A stretch of DNA of 64,000 nucleotides from Brasenia schreberi (taxonomy: Eukaryota; Streptophyta; Magnoliopsida; Nymphaeales; Cabombaceae), in contig JAYKKT010000073.1 of the NCBI GenBank assembly GCA_036023115.1, positions 14,323,001 through 14,387,000 of the forward strand, written 5' to 3'. The notes below the pieces were generated by a model. It did not search any database and was not told the DNA's origin. It saw nothing but the letters and a program-made list of their open reading frames with translations. Every line of letters begins with the position of its first letter. Position 1 is the stretch's first letter. Shown piece by piece: positions 50,645 through 61,810 of the stretch. A program made the translations under genes and the position numbers.

Positions 50645-52310
50645 TATAATGAGACAAAAGTATTTTGCAAGCAAGTTATCAGTTGAAAATTTTTGCATGG
50701 ACTAGGAAATATTGATAAAAAGACTAGAGAAGGACTCTTTCTTAACCATGAGTCCACCTTATCATTCTGAAGTTGTATACACTTCTCTCCAAACACACGG
50801 AAAAGCAATTTTTTCCCTGCATTTTTCTCAAGTTATAATCTGCTGATATCCAGCCACTTCATGTAAGTCTGAAGGTGCAACTCTGTTTACAAGCAGCACA
50901 CAGAGGCTTATACGTGCACATTCATTAGCATATTGGGAAAAAGATGGATATTATATCCGATGAAATCGAAAGCAATGAGGTATATACATTTCTTAGTAGC
51001 ATGTCTAGATTGCAATCATGGGCATACCCCTAATTGGATATGCTTCACTTTAAAGTTTAAACACAAAACAAAGCACAGAAAATTGATAAATGAACAACAA
51101 TACAGACATGCAATCCAAGGGTATGGCACAGTAATGCATAAATGAAGAACGACCCAATCCACCAACTTTTTTAGCTGTGCAGACCACAGTCCTACAGTCC
51201 TAAATTCCTACTTGGATTAAGCGGGAAAGCAAGTACCTTTTAATCTTTCTGTGGACACCAAACATATTAATGCACACAAAGACCAGATTTTTTGCACTGA
51301 AAAAACGAGATAACACAAGGAAGCCACTCCAAAGCTATATCTTGCCACAAGCATGGCAATCCAAACCTAAGTCCAAGTTCGGTTTTAATCAAGTCTGAAC
51401 AAAGAAAAATATGAAAACTGTTCATAACTAGATATGCCATGAAGAATGAACGACAGCAAAACTATGTGCTTTCAGAAGCCACTATCCTTCAAGAGAGGAT
51501 GACATTTATGAGAGAACATATCTAGAAAGATCACCCCCCAGTGACTCCTATCCTATCTAATACATAGCAGAACAACAGCTTAGTTGGAAATGAAGAAGCA
51601 CTTTATCTTTTCATGGTAGTACACCACATGCTATGTCATGCCAATGAAGTTCACCAGTGACTTATAGAACACCTGAATTTACAATTGAAGTGATAATTCA
51701 TTTAAACACCATACAATCATTACGAAAGCAAAAGGGGAAGGATGAACACGGAGGTACTAGCAACGCAGATGCTCGAGGACCAAGCAAGCACAAATCAGTA
51801 CAGAATTCCAAACTGAACGTAAGTAATGTACAATACCAGGAAATGTCCAGTGAAACCTAGGAGAGACATGCCATTGCCACCTAAGTCATGATTTAATGCA
51901 GTGACTTAAAAATAACATGATCTATTCCATATTTTCTGTAGGAGCTACCAAATAAATTTGCGAATTAGTTCAATGCAGTTTACATTTCACTTCAAATACT
52001 AACGACATAATTAAACATATTCAGAAACTAGCAGCAACTGCACCCATATCCAGACTGGTGACAATCGATACATGTATTCATCATAAGCTAGAATTAGTTG
52101 ATATACTTAATGGTCCATCAATGTACATGTACATGGACGCTCACAAAGGAACTTGCCAGGACAGAATCAGTTGCAAATTTCAACCAGCACAACGAATTTT
52201 TCCGGTAAGGGGTAGGGCTGCTGTCAACAAGGAATAACTTTTCTGGTTCCTTTATAATTTTGATGCTTAAAACGAAAGGGAATCTTATGATAAACAATCT
52301 TTTACAACAT
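50645..52310. other. Non-coding stretch
   Basis: No gene or repeat recognised. It could be intron or UTR of a minus-strand transcript, given the candidate exon at 52325-52405. Confidence 0.35.
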
Positions 52311-52324
52311 ATCCATTTTTCATC

Positions 52325-52405
52325 CAGACACAACACAAGCCAAGCGATTGCGTAAACTTATCTTGAATCCCCACAAGAAACCTCCCGCAACAATGACAGC
52401 CTGAA
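52325..52405 (-). other. Candidate terminal coding exon on the minus strand
   Basis: Reading the minus strand, CTCCTCTTCCCTGCGTTTCAG is a textbook plant splice acceptor. The sequence after it stays open for about 26 codons (AVIVAGGFLWGFKISLRNRL, then a stop). The product would be a short hydrophobic and basic C-terminus, as in small membrane proteins. I cannot place the upstream exons or name the family, and it could be a 3'UTR exon. Left as a candidate only. Confidence 0.25.
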
Positions 52406-52760
52406 ACGCAGGGAAGAGGAGCATCAATCAAGTCCTTGGGAATTGAGAGTTAACACAATAGATCAAACGACATCATGAATAGTGCCGACCAATCCAAAAT
52501 CGATCTTGAGAAATGAGATAAAAAAGACTACCATTACTTGAGACCTCGAACAAGAGGATCTAAAATTTGCTGCTTCTTTCTTCTCAATAGGAAAGTTGGG
52601 GTTCCACAGAAGTCTACATGGTATGCACAACCCCAGGTATCGATGTTGGAACCTTCAACTTGAAAGTTCTTTTAGTTGACTCCCTAGCCAGATCTTTAGT
52701 ACCAAATGCATAGTCCCAATTTTCTGGAAGGTAGAAACTAAGCATAACCACTAAAGCTAC

Positions 52761-52858
52761 AACAACAACAACTAAGCCTTTTCCCATACTAGACGGGGTC
52801 GGCTACATGGATTCTTTGTTTCCACAGAGCCCTATCATGTGCCATGTAAGCAGTTAAT
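52761..52858 (-). mobile_element. 5'-truncated RTE LINE tail (98 bp) with 12-14 bp TSD
   Basis: It holds (CAA)n, then AACTAAGCCTTTTCCCATAC through CATGTGCCATG, nearly identical to the LINE consensus seen here. CACTAAAGCTAC(AA) flanks it at 52749-52760 and 52859-52870. Little divergence suggests a recent insertion. Confidence 0.93.
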
Positions 52859-53104
52859 CACTAAAGCTACAAAACTGTAAAAATTTAAACACTTGCTCAA
52901 AATACAGAAACTTAATGACAGGTCCCATCTGCTTCACAACACACTTTTATATCACATTGACACGAAGCAAATACTGATACTATATTATAAAGAGTTAATT
53001 CATGAACCAAATCAGCCAAAATACAGTACAAAAAGTACCATAAGAAACATTTTTTACTTCAACCTAAAAGTCAAACTAACATTATGCATCGCCAACAAAG
53101 GATT

Positions 53105-53370
53105 AGGGATGCAACATTGAACCGACCGCATGCAACCCCGACCCAACCCAACAGGAATGGGGTAATACGTGATCTGATCAGGTTTGGATGAAGTATGTAG
53201 GTAAGGTGCCCCGACCTATACCTGACACTATATATATGGCCTCATCCCTGCCCCATTCCCCATGGGAAAAAGAGAACCCACACACATATCCACTCCACGG
53301 GGTTCTGGTCGGAGCCCCGTACACGTATCCCATCCTTGACCCGCCCCAATGCCATCCCCACAAAGTCATA
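53105..53370. repeat. Degenerate MITE-like repeat (CCGACC/GGGGATGGC type)
   Basis: The interior is rich in CCCGACC, GCCCCATTCCCC and CCCGCCCC words, and the right end GCCATCCCC is typical of this element type. The left end is not clear. Open frames in both directions here are artefacts of the repeat. Confidence 0.45.
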
Positions 53371-53702
53371 TCAAGGTTGCCACAAGATCTCTTTCCATAT
53401 AACTTGTCAAACCATGAGAAGGAGCGATATAATAACAGACGACGGCAGCTGGATGAAAATGTTTACACAAGGTACAAGGAAACCACTATCGCACATACCC
53501 GTTTACCAACTCTCTAGAACAACTGTATCTACTAGACGCGCCTAGGCGCACATGAGAGATCTTACCTTCACCATTAGACTATGGACGCCAACACAAGAAA
53601 GGAAATCAAATAAGCACAGTTATCAGATCCCCTAGTTCCCACACAATTATTTCTTGATTATCATGCAAACTGCAAAGGAGATCAAGGATTTCGTAGCCTT
53701 CA

Positions 53703-53985
53703 CTATTTCTTGAAGCTGCCGCGAACTCCCGGGCGCGGTTTTGAGGTTTCGGGGACTAAACTGGCGTGCAGATTGACGACCTTGTCCTCCTCGAAGGGGA
53801 TCTTCGGGTGCTTGGATTCGTGGTGAATCTGCATCGACTTGACATCGGGCGCAGTGACTTTGCAGTGCGGGCACTCAAACTTCGAGTGGCCGCCCTTGTC
53901 CTGGGCGCTCCTATCCGCTAGACCGGCCTTCCCGCCGCCTCGATTCGTCGTTGCCGCGTCGATCTTAGATGCGATTTCCTTCGCT

Positions 53986-54017
<32 letters not shown>
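53703..54017 (-). CDS. Small conserved plant C2H2-type zinc-finger protein (104 aa)
   Basis: The protein begins MTGKAKPKKHTAKEIASKID. Its N-half is basic and Lys/Ala-rich with a Gly patch (NRGGGKAGLADRS). A single zinc-finger pattern follows: CPHC, 12 residues, H, 4 residues, H (residues about 49-70). The C-half continues HPKIPFEEDKVVNLHASLVP and ends PGVRGSFKK. The whole layout is that of a small, widely conserved plant protein family of unknown function that is usually near 100 residues, so it looks full length. The finger could bind RNA, DNA or protein; I would not choose. Start at 54017 rather than the in-frame ATG at 54203, because the upstream part has intron features (acceptor TTGATTTCTTGTAG ending at 54055) and unrelated residues. 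GC content is well above the surroundings. Confidence 0.9.
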
Positions 54018-54053
54018 GGCGCCTGCTTCAACTTTGATTTCAGAAAACGACCC

Positions 54054-54288
54054 CCTACAAGAAATCAAGCTAGAAAACAAGGGAAAGGTTTGAAGCTTTG
54101 ATTCACAAGGAGAAACAAGGGTAAAGCAATCAAACGGAGATATAATCAATAGAAACGAAAGATTTAGCGCACTGTTTCGAGCAAGAACAGAATAGAAAAG
54201 CACCCAGAAGGAGATTTATCGAGATAAAGAAAACAATGGATCGAGAGTTTTGATTCAGGAACAAAATCACGAAGAAACGAGCTACCTC
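54054..54288 (-). other. Probable 5'UTR intron of the small zinc-finger gene
   Basis: On the minus strand a donor-like GCGAG/GTAGCTC lies near 54288 and a good acceptor TTGATTTCTTGTAG near 54055, about 40 bases before the start codon. The 5'UTR exon would lie at about 54289-54530 and contains a GA/CT run. Boundaries are inferred from consensus only. Confidence 0.45.
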
Positions 54289-54540
54289 GCTGAAGATTAA
54301 GCGACTTTTGGAGAAAAGGGAAAGGTTGAGCCTTAGGTTCCCTTCGGAAATTAACGACTTCACGCGCAACGCAACGAGAATCACCTTGCACCGTTATTTT
54401 GAGAGAGAGAGCGACCTGAGCGTGACCTGGAGGAAGAAGGGAGTGCAGCGACCGTCGGCACGATCCGATTATCCGACAGATTTCACGAGCGTCTCGACGC
54501 ACCGTGAGAGAGAGAGAGAGAGACGGACGTATAATTTGAG

Positions 54541-57340
54541 AGCTTAGGAAGACCTAAAGGCCACAGGATGTGCCTTTTAAAGCGATCCTAAGATTTGATC
54601 ATCGGTAGCGTTAGCGTTAAAAACGTAATTGATGCGCGCGCACGCCTTTTACTTTTTTTCCGCTTTCTCAAAAGCTCATTTTCAACAATTACGAAACTAC
54701 CCTTACAAACAAAACGCGTCCCTCGTCCCTACGCGAACCGGTTCCCATTTTCGACCTTTGTTTCCTTAATTCTTCGCTCCTCGACTCATTCAACCCAAAT
54801 GTTACTCGATCTACCACAAAATAAAAGATTTCATAAAAAAATAAGAATAAAAAACAAAAACAAAAAAATATAAAAGGCCAATTCAAAGGACGATTTTGAT
54901 TTATCAATTTGTGTATTGATTTGGTTTTAGTTTGTCTATTTTTTAATTGTTTTAATTTATTTTTGATAGACTTTTCAACTGAAATTGAAAATAAAGAATG
55001 AAAACATTTTGACTCAAGATATGTGGTTCAGGCGCTTCTCTTTCAATGGGAGAAATATGTCCCAATGAACTAAAAAGGTATGACGCAGTTGGGGGCACCT
55101 TTCTCGTTAAGAAAGACACACCCGAGTCGCGTCTCTTCTATTGAGATGTTTTAGTTCTTATTTTTAATTTTTCGTATGTTTCTTGATTCTCTTTTTCTTT
55201 TATTTTTATTCTTGATTCTTATCGTTATTATTGCTTTCATATTATTGAGTCATTTATATTTTTATTATTGATTCGTTTTTAGATTCATTTTTCTTGTTTT
55301 TGATTTTTTTCTATCTTTTTACAACAAGATTTGTAAGAATATGCATTGAGCTGTGAACAAGAAAGAAAAATGTTGGAATGGACCATGATAAAAAAGAGTA
55401 TTTATACAAAAGATAATTTTGATATTTAATGAAAAAGTGGTGCGTGGAAAAGTCTAATATGATATGTTGGAAATGTGCAAATTTTGTGGTATCAATATAA
55501 ATCTCAATCATTTAATTTGAAAGATGAATATGGATGAATGATATTAAATATATATATATATATATATTATATTTTAATTTACTTGATTCATAGTAACTTT
55601 CGCTTCTTTTATATTTCAAATATTAATGCAATTGATTGAGATGTGTAAAGACTAGACTTTTAACCAAACTAAAATGCCTCTTCTTTAATCTCAACTTGTC
55701 TGCATTTGAGACTAACAAAGATTTAAGCTAGCTCTGGGCTACCTAAGACAATAGGTCTTCTTTATACCAGCTTGAGCCTACTATGCACTAAAATTATCAT
55801 AAACTAAAAAAACGGCAATACACAAAAGAAAAGACACAAAACTCTAAGTTCAACTTGAGATTTAAGACCTCAAACTCAACCCGTACATTTGTCATTTTAG
55901 AGCCACCATATTTGTGTGCAACCTTTCCCATAGAGGGGGGGAGGGGGTTAAACACCTAAAATTTTTCATACACAAAGATGCTTTGCAAAACAAATAGTTT
56001 GGAAATATTGTATAGATATAATATATGTATAGATATAGATATGTAAATATATAAGAAAACTGGATCCTATACCACCCTTCCTGCTCACTCATTGGTTTTT
56101 TTATACTAGCATAATTTAAAGCATTGTAAGTGTTTTCAAGATGAAGAACAAAGTTCTTACACTCATGCTCACAAAAAGCAATAATTGAACGACTAATCAC
56201 TCAGATTATGTATATGTGTATGTATATAAGAAAGTAGTTAACTTCATGAGATTACATATTTTGAGCTCAAGTAATGAATTTAATTAATATTCAAGCAATC
56301 TAAGCTTCTACAAGGAGGAGCATACACAAACTTGAAGCATTTGTCAAAGTCGATTACTCATTGGATCAAACCACACATTTGGAATAGATCTGGCTTTGAG
56401 GACCTAGCATCTTTATAGAGTCCACAACAAGTTTGAAGAATCTAATTCCCCGAAGGGTGAATCTTGGTTCAAAAACATACTGTTGAGAGATCATCATCCA
56501 CATCAATGGGAGAACCAGCAATCACTCTCTCTTGAACGTGCATGCTGAAATGCTTTTGGGATATCTTTGCTCATTTTAAACCACTCCCTAGCATGTAATT
56601 ATGAAAACAATGAACGATTATTCCAAAGTCTCTCTCGCAAGAGACCCACTTCGGTGTCATAGAGGTGGTGTGTGTGAGAAGTGGAATTTGATTTTCATTC
56701 CACTATTGATTTTCTCTCCACTGTTAGGTCTAATTAGTTGTTCGAACTTGTAAATCCAACAACAAAACATAATAATGGAAAACAAGTAATGATACTTAGA
56801 TATTAAAACTTGGCAATGGCAACCTCTCTCCATCAAGCTTCAATTAAATAATAAAATATAATAAAAAAAGAATTCAAACCAAATTTAACGTGAAAACCCT
56901 TTAACAGGCATTTCATAGATTCCAGTAACCGAAACCGAACATGTCTAACATGAAGGCAGTGTGTACATGACATTCCGAGTACCACCTATTATAATGTGCA
57001 TTTAGCAGGAAAATCTTGTGAAAATTTGAAATATATAAAGCAAAAGGATAATACAGATTTGAACGGTGAATGGGGCTGGTCTAGAAGAAGATCATAAAAT
57101 TCAATAACCGCTCATAATAGTTACACAAGGAATACGACGATCCTCTCGGATAACCTGCACCAAAATCATGACCATTGGGATTGATATATAAAAAAGTAAA
57201 AAGTAATGTTATACTGTCATAAATACAAAGCAAGGACAAGTTGTCTTTTTATTGATTGTCCTTGTTGAGATGTTTATTATCATCTATGTGGTTATAATGC
57301 ATAGATGTGTAGTTTTTTTATTACATATATATAGTATATA
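54541..57340. other. 2.8-kb AT-rich intergenic stretch
   Basis: No gene or complete mobile element is recognised. Long A- or T-rich tracts lie at 54830-55320 and a short AT run near 55549-55568. Confidence 0.45.
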
Positions 57341-57343
57341 TGG

Positions 57344-57346
<3 letters not shown>

Positions 57347-57421
<75 letters not shown>

Positions 57422-57509
57422 TATAATTACATGTATATATGTATAATTTTTTCCATCATATATATGTAGTATATATATATTATTGTATATATTCCATCAT
57501 ATATATATA

Positions 57510-57566
<57 letters not shown>
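57347..57566. repeat. Two (AT)n microsatellites (57347-57418 and 57515-57566)
   Basis: They are separated by about 95 bases that are themselves mostly TA-rich with GTATAT variants. Confidence 0.95.
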
Positions 57567-57573
<7 letters not shown>

Positions 57574-57917
57574 TTTTATTATATGTGTATATGGCATGTT
57601 GAAGCCTAAAATGTTGTGGTTGGATTTGGATTTCAAAGAGTTTTGGATCAGGTTTTATAGGCCTAACCTAATATCCAATGAACTTGTGACCCTGCAGGCT
57701 AGTCCGGCTTGACCCGGGTTAGCCCCCAGATCCATATGACCAAGCCATTTTGTCCTGCTTCAAATATAGGTCAGAATTCTTTAGCTCAACTTTGCATTTT
57801 TCCATGACCTGGCCACACCCATTTTCACTTCAACAAACCATATCTTAAACATTAAGTTTGAATGTTCCCTAGTTCTTCAAGTCATCGGAGTTAACAAGTC
57901 CTTTCAGGAGTCAAACC

Positions 57918-57999
57918 ATGAACTTGTGACCTCCTTTTGCTGGAGTCAGCTTTTGAGATGAGCCCCTACACATTGTGAGGAGACAAGTTTGAGTCTTGT

Positions 58000-58064
<65 letters not shown>

Positions 58065-58187
58065 GAGAGAGAGAACAAAGTTTGCATATGCTTTGGTTCT
58101 ATACAATGAACTTGTGACCTCCTTTTGCTGGAGTCAGCTTTTGAGATGAGCCCCTACACATTGTGAGGAGACAAGTTTGAGTCTTGT

Positions 58188-58263
<76 letters not shown>

Positions 58264-58285
58264 AGAGAGAGAACAAAGTTTGCAT
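57918..58285. repeat. Tandem duplication, 188-bp unit, each ending in (CT)n(AT)n(GA)n
   Basis: 57918-58105 and 58106-58285 start ATGAACTTGTGACCTCC and include GACAAGTTTGAGTCTTGTACAG, which has a B-box-like word. Each then has its own self-complementary CT-AT-GA run, longer in the second copy. Unique parts are almost identical. Confidence 0.92.
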
Positions 58286-58555
58286 ATATAAATTTATGCT
58301 TAAAAACCTTGATCATTCGATCAAAGAGAACCATGATTGAAATTTAATTTTTAAAAGCAAAATATGTATGTTGATACTTTTGTAAGTGCAATAAATGCAT
58401 ATAGTACTATTTGTTTTTTTTACTTAAAGATGTCAATGGTTGATCTTTAATATTATATGAATAAAATCTTTGATAATGTTAAAGTATAGATTCATGTACT
58501 AATCTCTCTCTATATGTATGTTTATGTTGCAGGGTCTGGCATCTAAGTGCCTATT

Positions 58556-58733
58556 AACCCTTACCCATCCCATTTGAATTAGGTTGGGTCAGGGTGCCAC
58601 AAGTCGGGCCAATATTGCCATGCTCATTCCAATTGTAGAGAGAGTTGAGTGTGGGTGTTGGCATCAGGTGCTAATCCTCACCCATTCCTCCTGCATGAGG
58701 TCGGGTCAGGGCGCCACAAGTCGGGCCAATATA
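58556..58733. repeat. Imperfect direct repeat, about 119-bp spacing
   Basis: GGTCAGGG(T/C)GCCACAAGTCGGGCCAATAT occurs near 58585-58615 and again near 58703-58733, with related CCCTTACCCATCC / CCTCACCCATTCC before each. No coding sense. Confidence 0.7.
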
Positions 58734-58911
58734 ATGAGGTCAGGTTTGCTGGCGAGACAACCATCTAGTAGGAAGAGAAATAGAACAATAACATTGAACA
58801 AACCACACTTATTCTGGCTAGGCCTTAAGTTATGTGTGCTACACGTTTAGATGCACTCCCATACCATTTTGGATCATAGATAGACCCATAATACGAGATC
58901 ATGAACTGGAT

Positions 58912-59230
58912 CTAGATTTCTTTGAAGTAGCCCAACTTGAGTCCAGAGGGATCTTGGAACACTTCCACATCATAGTACTTCTTCACTTGGCACCCCTTCT
59001 CAGCCCTCAGGATCAAGTGGTAGGTGTAATGCTCGGTTCCGCGATCGAGCACGAGTGCGTTCACCACCTGCAGGAACCTGAGTGACACATCGTTTTGCTT
59101 ATTGTGGCTCTTCACGGCGGACTCACCTAAGTCCTGAACATGCTGGTCCGAGATCACATTAGGGACATGGACCCAAGAAGGTTTTGGAGAGCATAGTGAG
59201 ACGAAGGAGCCAAAGTTGAGGACCGGCGGT
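58912..59230 (-). pseudogene. Phytocystatin-like relic (cysteine protease inhibitor family)
   Basis: Minus-strand translation gives SWVHVPNVISDQHVQDLGES, then AVKSHNKQNDVSLRFLQVVN, then HYTYHLILRAEKG, YYDVEVFQDPSGLKLGYFK and a stop. The order fits a plant cystatin: the N-terminal W/P region, the plant-specific LARFAV-like helix (here LGESAVKSHN), the first inhibitory loop and the final strand. The loop QxVxG reads QVVNA, losing its Gly, and the second-loop PW reads PS. An in-frame stop lies before the mature start, and no signal peptide or first exon is readable. I treat it as a pseudogene or fragment. Cystatins normally block papain-like proteases; this one lacks the key loop residues. It ends about 100 bp from the LINE at 59337. 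Confidence 0.7.
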
Positions 59231-59336
59231 TGGCCCGGTCATGATAGATCTTGCAGTACCTCACTCCAGTAGAATGATTCTCGTGATCCATGAAGAACCA
59301 CAATGATTATCCTTAACAAAAAATGATAAACTTAGT

Positions 59337-61524
59337 ACAACAACTAAGCCTTTTCCCATATTAGACAGGGTCGGCTACATGGATTCTTTGTTTCCACAGA
59401 TCCCTATTGTGTGCCATAGCAGTTAACTCACAATAAGCTAGATCATTCTTTATTGTTTCTTTCCAACACTTTTGTAGTCGTCCTCTAGCTCTTTTAATAC
59501 TTTCCAAATTTAGTTTTTCATACCTTCTTAAAGGTTCTTCTTTTGATCTTTTTCTATATATCCAAACCATCTTAAACGATATTCTCTCATTTTATCGTTT
59601 ATTGGTGTCACTCTTAATTTGTTTCTAATAACCTCATTATGGTCTTTTCTTATATGACCACTCATCCATCTCAACATCTTCATTTTTGTCACAGACATCT
59701 TTTGTACATGTTGATGATTAACTGCCCAACACTCACAACCATAAAACATGGCAAGCCTAATTGATGCTCTATAATATTTACCTTTTAACTTTAATGGTAT
59801 CTTCTTATCACAAAGAATATCTAATGCTCCTCTCCATTTTAACCAACCACCATTAATTCTATGTATAACGTCTCCATCAATTCTTCTATTACTCTGAAAA
59901 ATTGACCCTAGGTATTTAAAACTTTTTTTTTGAGGGATGATATATATGTGCCAATTTTAATTTCTATGTCCTTTTAAGTAACCAAATGATCAAACTTACA
60001 TGTCATATGTTTTATCCTTGTTCTACTAAGTCAAAGACCTTTGCTTTCTAATGTTTCTCTCCATAGTTCTAATTTTCTATTAACTTTTTCCTTAGACTCC
60101 TCCACTAACACAATGTCATCTCCAAATAACATACACCAAGGTACTTCATCTTAAATATATTTTGTTAATTCATCAATCACCATTATAAATAAGTATGGAC
60201 TTAAAGTTGATCCTTGATGTAACTCAATATTAACTTCAAAGAAGTCTATCATTCCTTCACGAGTCCTCACACATGTTTTTGCACTATCGTATATGTCTCT
60301 TATAAGGTTAATGTATGTAAATGGGATACCTCTTTTTTCTAAAGTTCTCCAAAGAGCCTCCTTCAGTACCCTATCGTAAGTTTTTTCTAGATCAATAAAT
60401 ATTATGTGAAGGTCTTTCTTTTTTGCTCTAAAATGTTTCATAAAACGTCTCAAAAGGTGAATCGCTTCAACAGTAGATCTGTCTAGCATGAATCCAAATT
60501 AGTTATCTATTGTACTTGATACTTGACTTAACTTACGTTCGATAATTATTTCCCACAATTTCATAGTATGACTCATTAACTTGATACCTCGATAATTTGC
60601 ACAATTTTGAATGTCTCCCTTATTCTTATATATGGGTATAAGTGTACTTGCTCTCCATTTTTCGGGCATCTTTTGGTTTTTCTATATTTCATTAAATAGT
60701 CTTGTGAGCCAAGTGATTCCTATTTCTCCTAGTATTTTCCAAACTTTTATAGGAATATTATCTGGTCCTACCGATTTACCACCCTTCATATGTTTAAGAG
60801 CCTCTTTGACTTCATTCTTTTGAATATGTCGGTAGAAATTGTGGTTTATATACTTTTCTGATTTGACTAACTCTCCTAAGCTAATACTAACATCTTTATT
60901 TTTATTAAAAAGATTATAAAAATAGTTTTTCCATCTATTTCTTATATCATCGTTTGCCACTAAAAGTTTTGCATCCTCGTCTTTGATGCATCTAACATAA
61001 TTAAGATCTTTAGTTTTCTTATCTCTAACCCTAGCTATCCTAAAAATATCTCTTTCACCCTCTTTTGAGTTGAGTTTTTTATATAAGTCCTCCCAAATCT
61101 TAGCTTTTGCTTCACTAACGGACTTTTTCGCTTCCTTCTTTGCTTTCTTATAAGCTTCTAAAGTTTCACTAGTTTTCTTGGCATAATGTAATTTGTAACA
61201 TGCCCTCTTTGCCTTATTTTATTTTGTGCTACTTCACTCCACCACCAAGCTTCTTTTTGTGCCAGTACACCTCCCTTAGATACCCCTAACACATCTTTCA
61301 CCACTTTCCTAATATATATAGTCATATTGTTCCACATATCACAGGGTGTGCCAACATAATTTCAAACATGTTTACATATATCTTCTTTCTCGCTTTTGAG
61401 GTTCCACCATTTAGTATGAATAGCTTGATGTACTCTTTTCTTCTTTGTCCATTTTTTTATTTGTAAATCCATAACTAAAAGTCGATGTTGAGTGGTTAAC
61501 TTTCTCTTGGAATTACCTTACAAT
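59337..61524 (-). mobile_element. 5'-truncated RTE-type LINE, 2.2 kb
   Basis: On the minus strand it keeps the end of the endonuclease, the linker and nearly all of the RT. Motifs are GGKSVGPDNIPIKVWKILGE, IFIDLEKTYDRVLKEALWRT, HQGSTLSPYLFIMVIDELTK and an active-site box FGDD, which keeps both Asp residues. It ends with RLRWFGYI, VADPV and a CAA (TTG on the minus strand) tail. Stops and frameshifts are fewer than in the LINE at 26645 but still present. Similarity to the 8424 LINE starts abruptly at 61524 (equivalent of about 9115 there). No TSD is visible. It is the best-preserved RT of the family in this window. Confidence 0.93.
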
Positions 61525-61605
61525 CTAGAGAAAAATATGCAGGGAGCTGTTATATTCGAATGTGCAAAAATAGGCTAGAAAGCTCATGTTAAATAATCAG
61601 CATTT

Positions 61606-61697
61606 CCTTCTTTTTTGTCAACAAACACATCCCTAGGGAAACCAACTCCCCACCTATAGCAGGGGAGTCAGGGAGTGCTTTCAATTGAGCTAGATTC
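61606..61697 (-). mobile_element. tRNA-like SINE fragment (different family)
   Basis: The minus strand shows TAGCTCAATTG (61684-61694) and GAGTTGGTTTCC (near 61637-61648) in A and B box order, with a following T/A-rich tail. It touches the next SINE. Confidence 0.5.
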
Positions 61698-61810
61698 TTT
61701 TTTTAGGAGGAAGCCAAAGCCTAACACACACCTACATATGCATCGTGTGGGAGTCAAAGTCTCTACCACCAGTAAGTTACTAGAGTGCCCTGCCATTGAG
61801 CTAATGTTTT
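61692..61810 (-). mobile_element. tRNA-derived SINE, copy 3
   Basis: A box TAGCTCAATGG (61793-61803 on the minus strand) and B box ACTTTGACTCC (61750-61760), then TTAGGCTTTGGCTTCCTCC and an A-rich end. Same family as 43103 and 50489. Confidence 0.8.

Noticed and set aside
54018..54203. N-terminal extension of the small zinc-finger protein
   Set aside because: The extension crosses a probable intron acceptor and encodes residues unlike the conserved family.
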